Assembly: GCA_964412395.1 (NCBI GenBank)
Contig: CAYPOY010000099.1
Location: forward strand, 1-15,993
Reading direction: 5' to 3'
Source: CAYPOY01 sp964412395
Lineage (GTDB): Bacteria > Chloroflexota > Anaerolineae > B4-G1
DNA length: 15,993 nt
The notes under the pieces are model-generated. The model was not told the origin of the DNA and did no database searches. It saw only the letters and a list, made by a program, of their open reading frames with translations. Made by a program: the position numbers and the translations under genes. The number at the start of each line of letters is the position of its first letter. Position 1 is the first letter of the stretch. Positions 1 through 7,675 of this stretch are shown one piece after another.

Positions 1-3000
1 AGATGCTCCCCAACGTGCTGGTGAAAGCCACGCTCGTGCCGTCAACGACGAAGTGGCCCTGGGCGTCGGTGACGGTGGCGGTCACGACCGCCGTCGAGAC
101 CCCGTCCGCGACGATGCTGCCCGGCCAGGCGGTTACCACCACCTGGTCTGGCGCTCCAGGAATGAACTGCACACTGGTATTGCCCGACGCAGCCCCGGCC
201 GTGGCTGTGATGATCGCCGTGCCCAGGGTGGTGGAAGAAGTGAGCGTGGCGGTCACCACGCCGCTCGTCGTAGTGCCGGTCGGTGGGGCTATGCCGCCCA
301 GCGTGCTGGTGAAAGCCACGCTCGTGCCGTCAACGACGCAATGGCCCTGGGCGTCGGTGACGGTGGCGGTCACGACCGCCGTCGAGACCCCGTCCGCGAC
401 GATGCTGCCCGGCCAGGCGGTTACCACCACCTGGTCTGGCGCTCCAGGAATGAACTGCACACTGGTATTGCCCGACGCAGCCCCGGCCGTGGCTGTGATG
501 ATCGCCGTGCCCAGGGTGGTGGAAGAAGTGAGCGTGGCGGTCACCACGCCGCTCGTCGTAGTGCCGGTCGGTGGGGCGATGCTGCCCAGCGTCGTGGTAA
601 AGCTCACCACTGTGCCATCATCCACCGGATGGTCCCGGGCGTTGACCACTGTAGCCGTGACGACCGCGGTACTGCTGCCGTCGGCTGTAATTGCGGATGA
701 CGAAGCCACCAGAGTAACAGTGACTGGCGACCCAGCCAAGATCGACACTGGCCCGGCAGTTATCGGATCCGTATCTTCTATTGACACCGAGGACATAGTG
801 GTATGGTCCTTGACCAACGAAGCGGCGTCGGAGTCAAAGATCACCTGGAAGGCCGAGGGTTCATGCACGCTGGCGTCGGACTGGAGCGTGGCAACGACAA
901 AGTAGGTGACTTGCTGGGTGATGGACAGCATCGGCGGGTCACTGACGGGGAAGGTGAGGGTCAGCAAGCCACCGCTGCCTAGCGACAGATTGGTGACGCT
1001 GACAATCAGGGTGTCAGTAGGAACACCCTGCCAGACGTCATCACCGTCGTCACGGTAGACGCGGACATCCTCAAACAGGTCCGCTGCCTGGGCGCTGGTC
1101 AGCGGCGCGCCAGCGCCGTCGGCCAGGGTCAATCGCCACCAGCCCAACTCCACGTCGTGATCCACCCACTTACCGTTGTGGGCGACGACGACGCGCATGA
1201 GGTCATCCTGGGTGTCCTCGATCATCTCAGCCGGAGCTGTGTCGGACGGGTGCTCACTCACCGCACCGCCTCGGTTTCGCCAGACATAGATGGCTGCTTC
1301 TCCAGGAGTAGAGGTGTGAATGGCGGCGGCCAAATCAAGATCGCCGTCGCTGTCAAAGTCGGCGGTGACGACTCCTTCAGCCCTCCTATTGACGGTTATG
1401 CCAATATTGTGGCGGATCCAGTGTGTATCGGTGGGGAAAGCGCTGGGGACCCCACTGTTCTCCCAATAGACCACTTTGACAGGCCAGCTGCTCTGCTCGA
1501 AGCCGCTGACGAGGTCAATCAAACCGTCCTGGTTGATGTCGGCTGCTGTGAGTGATTCAACATCCCCAGTGAGCCAGGGCCAGGGTTCTGAAGGCCAATG
1601 GGGACCCAGGCCAGTAACCGAAAAATCCCACAGGTCACCGTCAAAGGGAGTGCCGTCGTTTTCCCAAACCTTCACCTGATAATCGGCCTCCAAGTGATCG
1701 CCGCTGGCGATGTCCAGGTCACCGTCATTGTCCAGGTCGGCCAGGACGACGGCGAGGGTGGATGCACCATAGTAGCCATGGTAGCCTACATAGCGCAAGG
1801 TGTAGGTTTCCGGATCGCGCCCGACGTTGAAGCCAGGCCAGTTGTCGTCAAAGGGAGTGCCATCGTTGCGGAAGGCGCGCAACTCATAAACGTTGGGCCA
1901 CGTGGAGGTCATGGGGTCGGTGATGGTACCGACCGCCGGTGCGTGGTTGGTGCCGGCCACCAGGTCGAGTCGTCCATCATGATCCAGGTCGCCCAGGGCG
2001 ACGGCGTTGACCGCGTCGAGGGTGACAGAGATGGTAGATGTGCTCCAGGTGGTGCTCGAAAAGGGATCGCCGTTGTTACGCCAGGCATAGAGGGCGAAGT
2101 CGGTGCTCCGGGTAATTATATCGGTGCCAGCGCCGACGACGATGTCCACGACGCCGTCCCCGTCCAGGTCCCCCGTCGCCAGAGCCAGGGCCCATGTGTC
2201 GGTGAAATCACCGTGGGGGACGACGCCAATGTCGGTGCCGGCCCAGCCTGCGTCAAAGGGGGTGCCATCGTTGCGCCAGACCCACAGTGGCCTGCTGGGA
2301 CCAGAGGAGTGACCGGTGACCAGGTCGAGATAGCCATCGCCATCGAGATCAGCCAGCGCCAGTGAGCCGATCTGGAAGTCGCTGGACCACGAGATATAGG
2401 GCCAGCCAGAGGCAAAGGGAGTGCCGCTGTTGCGCCACAGACGGATCTCGCATTCATCCCTGACAGAGACGAGGTCGGGGCGACCATCGCGGTCCAGGTC
2501 GCCAACAGCCAGGGCTTCGATGAGGTATTGTTGGCCTACCGCAGTTTCGTTTCCAAACGGCGCGTTGCGGTGGACGAGGACGTTGGGCCAATGCAGCAGC
2601 GCACCCGAATCGCCGGAGACGATGTCAATGTCACCGTCATGGTCAAAGTCGGCCGCAGCCAGGTCATGGAGCACCCGCCCAGGAGCGCCGGCGGTGTGCG
2701 AAAGCCAGTCGCCCGCAAAGGGCGCGCCGTGGCTGTGCCAGATGACCAGAGACGGGGACACCCCTCCGGTCCCACGGATCAGCTCGGGATAGCCGTCATA
2801 GTCCACGTCGGCGGCCTGCAATGTCTCCACCGGACCGGTCGCGATCTCGACGGCAACGGCAGCCTCCCACCTGGTGGAGAAGGGCTGGGTGACAGTCAGT
2901 GGGTTGCGCCAGATCAGTACCGACCCGTCGGCGACGCCGACGGCCACGTCGGGAGCATCGTCGCGGTCGAGATCGGACGCGGCCAGCGATAGGCCATCGG

Positions 3001-3835
3001 CGCTCAGGTCCCCTAGTGTGTGCGTGGTGGACCAGACAGAGGCAAAGGGAGTGGCGGGATTTCGCCAGACGCGGACCCGGGCCGTGTCCCCGATCGAGGC
3101 AGAGACGATGTCGAGGTAACCGTCGCGGTCAACGTCGACCAGAACGACCCGGCTGATCCCGCCGTCGCCGGTCCAGAATTCGGCCGGGGAAGGCCAGGCA
3201 GTGGTAAAGTCCTGCGTGTCGGTCAGGGGATTGTGCCACAGGCGAATCCGTCCATCACCGCCAGCCGAGACCAGGTCGGACGCGCCGTCGCCGTCAAGGT
3301 CTCCGGCAACGATGGTCGTCAGTGAGATCTGGGCAGTGCTAGTGAGGGTCTGGCTTTGCGACCAGGAAGCGACAAAGGGGGAAGTGGAGGTAGGGTTACG
3401 CAAGAGCCGTAGTTCGCCGACGCCCGAGGCATTGGCGGTAGCCACAGCCAGATCCACGAGACCATCGCGGTCAAAATCGGCCGCGGCCAGGTCGGCGACG
3501 GGCTCGTTCATACTCACGACGGTGGCCGACGACGGCCAGGAAACGGTCGCCGTGGTGCTCTCGTTGGCCACGATGCGCACATCGTCGCCGTCGTTAAAGG
3601 CCAGGTCAACCTGGCCGTCGTTGTCCAGGTCAGCAGCGATGACGGCCATCACCGCGTCGCTGGCTGTGAGGATGGGTACGGCCCCCGCGGTGGAAACGGG
3701 GTCGCCCGCGATGGGTGCCGTCGCCATGACCTGCCGCCCGGCGGCTAGAAACAGCCACAGGAGAATCAGGATCATCGCCGCCAGCCCGATAGACAGGCTG
3801 ACTCTCAATGCTCTTTCCAAATCGTTGATCTTCAC
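1..3835 (-). CDS. Large secreted FG-GAP/VCBS beta-propeller protein with Ig-like (Big_1-type) repeats, C-terminus off the left edge
   Basis: One uninterrupted minus-strand frame of about 1278 codons runs from GTG at 3835 to the window edge. The start is chosen because GAGGAG (3845-3850) lies 9 nt upstream. Residues 12-32 are hydrophobic, giving a signal peptide or anchor, so the protein is exported. Fourteen calcium-type FG-GAP motifs of the form DxDxDGxxDL begin near residues 69, 120, 179, 234, 288, 343, 396, 446, 496, 556, 616, 700, 766 and 826. Many are followed by a WRN-GTPF strand typical of VCBS/FG-GAP blades. Fourteen blades would fit two seven-bladed propellers (inference). A linker of unknown fold (about 850-1035) follows, then Ig-like modules from about 1038, with VTAxV.DA.G..V.DGT.V.FTSTLG signatures of bacterial Ig-like/invasin domains. 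Two of these are nearly identical. The family is extracellular and often adhesive or ligand-binding; no catalytic residues are seen. It has its own leader, so it may be transcribed separately from the glycan operon. Confidence 0.88.
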   Translation of the reverse strand, partial: MKINDLERALRVSLSIGLAAMILILLWLFLAAGRQVMATAPIAGDPVSTAGAVPILTASDAVMAVIAADLDNDGQVDLAFNDGDDVRIVANESTTATVSWPSSATVVSMNEPVADLAAADFDRDGLVDLAVATANASGVGELRLLRNPTSTSPFVASWSQSQTLTSTAQISLTTIVAGDLDGDGASDLVSAGGDGRIRLWHNPLTDTQDFTTAWPSPAEFWTGDGGISRVVLVDVDRDGYLDIVSASIGDTARVRVWRNPATPFASVWSTTHTLGDLSADGLSLAASDLDRDDAPDVAVGVADGSVLIWRNPLTVTQPFSTRWEAAVAVEIATGPVETLQAADVDYDGYPELIRGTGGVSPSLVIWHSHGAPFAGDWLSHTAGAPGRVLHDLAAADFDHDGDIDIVSGDSGALLHWPNVLVHRNAPFGNETAVGQQYLIEALAVGDLDRDGRPDLVSVRDECEIRLWRNSGTPFASGWPYISWSSDFQIGSLALADLDGDGYLDLVTGHSSGPSRPLWVWRNDGTPFDAGWAGTDIGVVPHGDFTDTWALALATGDLDGDGVVDIVVGAGTDIITRSTDFALYAWRNNGDPFSSTTWSTSTISVTLDAVNAVALGDLDHDGRLDLVAGTNHAPAVGTITDPMTSTWPNVYELRAFRNDGTPFDDNWPGFNVGRDPETYTLRYVGYHGYYGASTLAVVLADLDNDGDLDIASGDHLEADYQVKVWENDGTPFDGDLWDFSVTGLGPHWPSEPWPWLTGDVESLTAADINQDGLIDLVSGFEQSSWPVKVVYWENSGVPSAFPTDTHWIRHNIGITVNRRAEGVVTADFDSDGDLDLAAAIHTSTPGEAAIYVWRNRGGAVSEHPSDTAPAEMIEDTQDDLMRVVVAHNGKWVDHDVELGWWRLTLADGAGAPLTSAQAADLFEDVRVYRDDGDDVWQGVPTDTLIVSVTNLSLGSGGLLTLTFPVSDPPMLSITQQVTYFVVATLQSDASVHEPSAFQVIFDSDAASLVKDHTTMSSVSIEDTDPITAGPVSILAGSPVTVTLVASSSAITADGSSTAVVTATVVNARDHPVDDGTVVSFTTTLGSIAPPTGTTTSGVVTATLTSSTTLGTAIITATAGAASGNTSVQFIPGAPDQVVVTAWPGSIVADGVSTAVVTATVTDAQGHCVVDGTSVAFTSTLGGIAPPTGTTTSGVVTATLTSSTTLGTAIITATAGAASGNTSVQFIPGAPDQVVVTAWPGSIVADGVSTAVVTATVTDAQGHFVVDGTSVAFTSTLGSI
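12..587 (-). repeat. Two 288-bp in-frame tandem copies encoding a 96-residue Ig-like module
   Basis: Copy one spans about 12-299 and copy two about 300-587. Positions 56-289 and 344-577 match base for base as far as I can read. The only differences lie near the module joints: Phe versus Cys in the AQGH(F/C)VVDG strand, and Ser versus Gly in STLG(S/G)I. The period is 288 bp, an exact multiple of three. A third, more diverged module (about 588-725) lies N-terminal in the protein. Near-identity at third codon positions points to recent duplication or gene conversion. Confidence 0.9.
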
Positions 3836-3859
3836 GTCACTGGTCTCCTCATTAGTCTC

Positions 3860-3893
3860 CTGTGATGGGCGAAGGTCTCCCGACCGAGCCCTC
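3860..3893. repeat. 34-bp hairpin-forming repeat, copy 1 (intergenic, in the leader of the FG-GAP gene)
   Basis: This copy is identical over 34 bp to 4056-4089 and in the same orientation. It is an imperfect palindrome: GGGC (3867-3870) pairs with GCCC (3888-3891), and inside that GGTC (3874-3877) pairs with GACC (3882-3885) around a TCCC loop. It ends 9 bp before the GAGGAG ribosome binding site of the FG-GAP gene, so any transcript starting upstream would carry the hairpin in its 5' leader. It resembles REP-like dispersed elements, but with only two copies visible I cannot show dispersal. Confidence 0.75.
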
Positions 3894-3906
3894 TAACGCC
3901 GATGCT

Positions 3907-3935
3907 ATGATAGCACATGATACTCCATGGCTAAA
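3907..3935 (-). promoter_or_regulatory. Candidate extended -10 promoter for the FG-GAP gene (proximal)
   Basis: The minus strand reads TGCTATCAT (3915-3907), an extended -10 (TGn plus TATCAT). A weak TTTAGC hexamer sits 17 bp upstream (3930-3935). It lies about 70 bp before the GTG start, upstream of the 34-bp hairpin. It is part of a 19-bp repeat (3911-3929) found again at 3976-3994. The call is by motif only, and the -35 is poor. Confidence 0.3.
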
Positions 3936-3994
3936 GCCTCCACTCCAAATTCACTCAACCCAGGTGCGCTCAGTATAGCACATGATACTCTATG
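3911..3994. repeat. Pair of 19-bp direct repeats (3911-3929 and 3976-3994)
   Basis: The unit TAGCACATGATACTCCATG occurs twice with one mismatch, 65 bp apart start to start. Both copies abut the TATCAT/TATACT hexamers described as candidate -10 elements. The arrangement could reflect duplicated promoter or operator sequence, or debris of a local duplication. The rest of the 209-bp intergenic region (3836-4044) shows nothing else I can support. Confidence 0.5.
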
Positions 3995-4002
3995 ATTGTC
4001 TA
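3972..4002 (-). promoter_or_regulatory. Candidate extended -10 promoter for the FG-GAP gene (distal)
   Basis: The minus strand reads TGCTATACT (3980-3972), an extended -10 with TATACT, five of six matches to consensus. TAGACA, five of six to the -35 consensus, lies at 4002-3997 with a long 19-bp spacer. It is embedded in the second copy of the 19-bp direct repeat. The region around it is the most AT-rich of the gap between the two genes. This is a better match than the proximal site but unproven. Confidence 0.35.
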
Positions 4003-4044
4003 GGTAACGTTAAAAAATTATCAAAGAACTATTCAAATCCTGGG

Positions 4045-6028
4045 TTACCCCAGAACTGTGATGGGCGAAGGTCTCCCGACCGAGCCCTCCAGAACAACTG
4101 GCAAATAGATCTTGAAGGGATAGTCTACGATCAATTCGACGTCTTCAGCGACAACTTGTATTGGTGCCGTGCCGACTTCTACCGTACCGATAACTTGAAA
4201 CCAGTGATCACCAAACAGCACGGTGTCGGATAGGGATAGGGCCAGTATCGAAGAGTGGCCCGGCGTGACAGGGTTGACAGTCCAGACCGCGTCTACGCCC
4301 GCAGGTAGTCCAACAACCGTCAGACTCACCGGTTGACTGAATCCGTTTACCCCAGTGACAAACGCAGTGTAAGAGACAACCTGGTTGGGCCTTGCGACGC
4401 GGATTGTAGGAGAGATGCTCAAGGTGAAACTGGGCATCGCCGAGGCCACAATCAGGGTCAAATCTGCTGTATCGCTAAGCACTCCGGCGTTGCCGGTAAC
4501 CGTCATCGCGTAGGTTCCAGCCACGGTGGACGCCGTGGTGGTGATGCACAGTTGGCTGGTGCCTGGCGGGGTGACCGGGTTGGAGTCGAAGGAAACCATC
4601 GCCTCCNNNNNNNNNNNNNNNNNNNNNNNNNNNNNNNNNNNNNNNNNNNNNNNNNNNNNNNNNNNNNNNNNNNNNNNNNNNNNNNNNNNNNNNNNNNNNN
4701 NNNNNNGTAACCGTCATCGCGTAGGTCCCAGCCACGGTAGACGCTGTGGTGGTGATGTACAATTGGCTGGTGCCTGGCGGGGTGACCGGGTTGGGGTCAA
4801 AAGCAGACACCGTCTCCGCTGGCGTTCCTTGCGAGGTGAGAGTCACTGGAGAAGTGACACCCGCGCTGGCGGTCAGCGAGAGCGTGTACGCCGCCGTCTC
4901 GTCAGGGTAGACGCTGGCAACATCAGGATCAGCGGCCACAGAAATCCAATCGGACGAGCCCCCCCAGCACTGGCCATACTTCCAGCAGTTGTAATAAGCG
5001 TTGAGCAGAGGGATGAACTCACCAGTGGCTTTCTGGTTGCCGGCCGGACTGGGATGATCATCCCCGGTGGGGTACTCGAGCACGTTGGGACTGGGATCGT
5101 CATCCCCGTCCGTGATGTGCTCAATGGTAATAGGTGTCGTGGCCGTGACCATACGATGGTGGTTCCCCGTGCTCCAGCCGTAATCGTTGGTATTGGCATC
5201 ACCGCCGTTGGTGGTCAGAACGTTGTAAAAGTCAAAGACTGCCACGTTGTGGTAGGGGTAATCGTCCAGCCAATCGTTGACCAACCAGTTGTTAAGGGCG
5301 CGCGCATTGTCCGCGTAGGTCTCATCCTGCCGGGGAGGGGCTGTGATCACCACGAACAGTTTGTCCGGTCGCGTGCCAAAGTACTCCAGGATGTCGTTGT
5401 AGATTCCTTTGGCATTGCCAACGGTGTGATGGGGAGAATCGAACGGTTGACCGCGCAGAGGGTTCTCACCAATCGTCGGAGGATCGTCCGGATTCCCCTT
5501 CAGGTCGGAGTTGGGGTAGCAGGACTTGAACATGACAACCTCGTTCTCACCGCCGGGGTCGGCCATCGGACGAGTGTAGTCGGCGTGCTTGTTGACCGTA
5601 GTGTACAGCGCGCTCAGATATGTGCTACTCACCGGGCCGCGAAACCAGTCCCACCAGTGCCCGATGTCCGTATATGAACCGATGCTATCCGGCCCCCAGC
5701 CGTAGTAGGTGTCACTGACGTAGTAGTTGTTGTCTCCCAGTGCAACGCCCAGGTCACCATTGCCGTCGCTGAGCCAGTTATCTCCACACGAATGGTGGAT
5801 GAAAACCAATTTCACCACCTCGCTGGGCGGGTTAGGATTAAGGCCGTTCGTCGCGCCGGGTAACGCGGGTGCGGCAGGCTGCACGTCGGTTGTGCCCCCA
5901 GTGTCCAGCGTAGTGGCCATTGCCAGCGCTGGCTCAGATGACGCGACGACGATAAAAACGATCCCCAGCAACGACCAGCCCAGTACCGCACCAGCCAGGC
6001 ATCTCAACAGCCCCCGATAGATTTTCAT
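4045..6028 (-). CDS. Secreted SGNH/GDSL-hydrolase-like protein with C-terminal Ig-like repeats, interrupted by an assembly gap
   Basis: ATG at 6028 is chosen because GGGAGG (6035-6040) lies 6 nt upstream. An in-frame start at 6109 would overlap the previous gene and disrupt the signal peptide. Residues 1-36 form a signal peptide ending in PALA. Residues 71-350 look like an SGNH hydrolase: VFIHHSCGDNW (78-80 HHS, candidate nucleophile Ser80), FKSCYPNSDL (168-176), VVITAPP (227-232), and GDDHPSPAGNQ with candidate catalytic His325. The usual DxxH block is here DDH, so the acid is uncertain. The likely role is hydrolysis of an ester on an extracellular glycan or lipid; the substrate is unknown. 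Ig-like repeats of about 93 residues follow (PNPVTPPGTSQL...STVAGTYAMTV), then IYLPVVL, a C-terminal motif common in exported Chloroflexota proteins. The stop is TAA at 4045. The frame differs on the two sides of the 100-N gap only because the gap length is a placeholder. Confidence 0.8.
4056..4089. repeat. 34-bp hairpin-forming repeat, copy 2 (inside the 3' end of the SGNH gene)
   Basis: This copy is identical to 3860-3893 and 196 bp away in direct orientation. On the minus strand it encodes the last residues of the SGNH-like protein, EGSVGRPSPIT, after the IYLPVVL motif and just before VLG and the TAA stop. The hairpin could also serve near the transcript's 3' end, but there is no T-tract after it, so I do not call it a terminator. 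Confidence 0.75.
4496..4606 (-). repeat. Ig-like repeat segment flanking the gap (copy A)
   Basis: About 95 bp of this segment match 4707-4817 with only around seven mismatches, encoding NPVTPPGTSQL-ITTTASTVAGTYAMTV in both. It is the C-terminal member of the pair within the SGNH-like protein. The similarity explains why assembly broke between the copies. Confidence 0.8.
4607..4706. other. Assembly gap, 100 Ns
   Basis: Exactly 100 N characters, the conventional placeholder for a gap of unknown size. From the codon phase on each side, the true missing length should be a multiple of three. From the repeat period of about 93 residues, the minimum is roughly 171 bp, with more if further repeat units were lost. 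Confidence 0.98.
4707..4817 (-). repeat. Ig-like repeat segment flanking the gap (copy B)
   Basis: Counterpart of 4496-4606, on the N-terminal side of the gap. It encodes FDPNPVTPPGTSQLYITTTASTVAGTYAMTV-type sequence and is truncated by the Ns right after the TYAMTV strand. Confidence 0.8.
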
Positions 6029-6071
6029 CTTTCGCCTCCCACAGGTAGGATTGAAACCCAGTCGAAAATGG

Positions 6072-7646
6072 CTATTGGTACCATAACCATGATCCGTAGA
6101 ACTGCTCAAAGTCGTCTACGAATGCGGACTTGTCGTAGATCGCTCCACCATGGAACAGAAAAACGTACTCGCCTGGCGTGTAGTCCTCCTCTTCCTCTTC
6201 CCTGGAAACAAGCCAGGCTTGAAGCTCCGGATCGTTGCTCCGATATACCTGGAGACCTGGATCATCGTATACCATCCGCATCGCCCCGCCGATGCCCCCC
6301 CCTAGAAATACAAAAGCCTGTCCGCAGCGCCCAGGCAATCCGACGAAAAACATCCGGCTGCACGGCGGTATCCTGGGATGCATTTCCACCACCTGTTCGA
6401 TGATGTCTTCCGCTATCTCGCCAGCTTGACGCCATTCGTCAATACGCACTTGCGCCAGGATTGCAGAAGATGCCAGGTAGAGGATCAAAATGAACAGTCC
6501 CACCGCTCTGCTCTGCACTATCCATTGCTTCTTCAGCCAGTGGTACGACCGAACAGACAACTGTGCCACGAGCAACGAGAACCCAACCGCTGAAAGGTAA
6601 AAGTAGCGGTCCGCATTGCCAAAGGGCACAAAGAAAACAAACGGCAACAACGCACCCCCCATCCATAATAAGCAAAAGCGCTCAATCGCTCCACCAAATA
6701 TAAACAATGCAGACAAGCTTCCAACGACAACCAGGGACAAGATGACCGTCACAACTCCCACGTCCAGACTTCTCAACGGAACCTGCGGAAGGACAAGATA
6801 AACCAGGTAAGCGACAAACTCCTTGGTTTGATTCAGGCCGATTCCCCTGGATTGATAAGTCTCGTACCCCACACGGGAACCCAGCCCCGTCACCTGCAAT
6901 TTGTCGGCAGGGTGTCCCCCGAAAGAGAGACCTACAAAGAATATCAGCAGCAAGAGAAAGGGAATATACTTTATGTACATTCGGGGGCAACACAAGGTCT
7001 TCAGCGTTGTGCGCCACGCCCCCCTTTCTAGCACAAGCTCAGTCAACAACATTAGAGGAAATAGAACCACGCCCATTTCATAGCTCGTTAGCGCTCCGAC
7101 AGCACACATCCAGGCTAGCAAACAGCACTTGAAACGTCTCGTGCGCAGATAGGCAACAAACAATAGGAGGGCCAATAGGACAAAGGCCGTACAATAGACG
7201 GTCTGACTTGCGGCCATAAACAGCACTGCCTCATGGTGACGAGGGTAGACGGCAAAGACCAGGCCGGCGATCGCTCCGACTGCAAGGCTCTTGCTCAGTG
7301 ACCTGCCCAGAAACACAACAGCTATCGAACACACAATGTGCGCAACCAGGCTGATAGCGTGATATCCGACGGGCCAGGCTCCCCAGAGGCGGAAGGCACA
7401 CCAACTCACTAGAGGCGCAAACGGCTTGAACCTGGCGAACATCAGAACCTGCTGGTCAAAGCGACGCAGTCCCAGAGACGAAGCGAGCAAGGCATCCAGA
7501 CTCAAAGATGAAGGAAACAACCAGTCAAAGTCCTCGGCTACGAACGGAGCCAACAGGCCTCGAAAGAAAACCAGGCCGGCAACTCCCGCCACCAGGATAA
7601 CAGCCCATCTTACCTGTCGCCACTCTGACAGATGTCTGGACGCCAT
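6072..7646 (-). CDS. Polytopic membrane GT-C glycosyltransferase-like protein (TMTC/PMT-like)
   Basis: About 524 residues from ATG at 7646; a TTG at 7661 would add five residues, and neither has a strong ribosome binding site. There are roughly ten to twelve hydrophobic segments. The first is followed by an acidic loop with EDFDW (residues 38-42), the place where GT-C enzymes carry their catalytic Asp. AVYPRHHEAVLFMAASQ and NADRYFYLSAVGF resemble the hP-hxEAVxW and ERYLYLPSVGF signatures of TMTC-type and related bacterial protein or lipid glycosyltransferases (family knowledge). The C-terminal 100 residues are soluble, with an acidic EEEEED stretch. The expected role is transfer of a sugar from a polyprenyl-phosphate donor on the outer face of the membrane. 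It is the last gene of the glycan operon, 29 bp after the GT39 stop and 43 bp before the SGNH start. Sugar and acceptor cannot be told from the sequence. Confidence 0.72.
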   Translation of the reverse strand: MASRHLSEWRQVRWAVILVAGVAGLVFFRGLLAPFVAEDFDWLFPSSLSLDALLASSLGLRRFDQQVLMFARFKPFAPLVSWCAFRLWGAWPVGYHAISLVAHIVCSIAVVFLGRSLSKSLAVGAIAGLVFAVYPRHHEAVLFMAASQTVYCTAFVLLALLLFVAYLRTRRFKCCLLAWMCAVGALTSYEMGVVLFPLMLLTELVLERGAWRTTLKTLCCPRMYIKYIPFLLLLIFFVGLSFGGHPADKLQVTGLGSRVGYETYQSRGIGLNQTKEFVAYLVYLVLPQVPLRSLDVGVVTVILSLVVVGSLSALFIFGGAIERFCLLWMGGALLPFVFFVPFGNADRYFYLSAVGFSLLVAQLSVRSYHWLKKQWIVQSRAVGLFILILYLASSAILAQVRIDEWRQAGEIAEDIIEQVVEMHPRIPPCSRMFFVGLPGRCGQAFVFLGGGIGGAMRMVYDDPGLQVYRSNDPELQAWLVSREEEEEDYTPGEYVFLFHGGAIYDKSAFVDDFEQFYGSWLWYQ

Positions 7647-7675
7647 ACGATCACCATCCAATCGTGAATGGCACG

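Noticed and set aside
3..905. Long open frame on the plus strand (about 300 codons)
   Set aside because: It lies antisense to the Ig-like repeat region, where the high-GC tandem repeat keeps several frames open. The minus frame has the family motifs, the start and the ribosome binding site.
2116..2505. Minus-strand frame of 129 codons
   Set aside because: It is a shifted frame of the FG-GAP region; the true frame gives clear DxDxDG motifs throughout.
3894..4055. Small mobile element (MITE-like) bounded by the 34-bp repeats
   Set aside because: The flanking copies are direct rather than inverted, no target-site duplication is visible and there is no transposase.
3860..4089. CRISPR-like repeat pair
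   Set aside because: There are only two 34-bp copies, the 162-bp spacing is far too long for a spacer, and one copy is coding.
4056..4095. Rho-independent terminator after the SGNH gene
   Set aside because: The hairpin is inside the coding sequence and is not followed by a T-tract on the minus strand.
4526..5677. Plus-strand open frame across the N gap
   Set aside because: It is translated through Ns and antisense to the SGNH-like gene, with no recognisable domain.
6029..6109. Alternative upstream start (6109) for the SGNH-like gene
   Set aside because: It would add 27 polar residues before the signal peptide and overlap the end of the preceding gene, whereas the ATG at 6028 has a good GGGAGG site.
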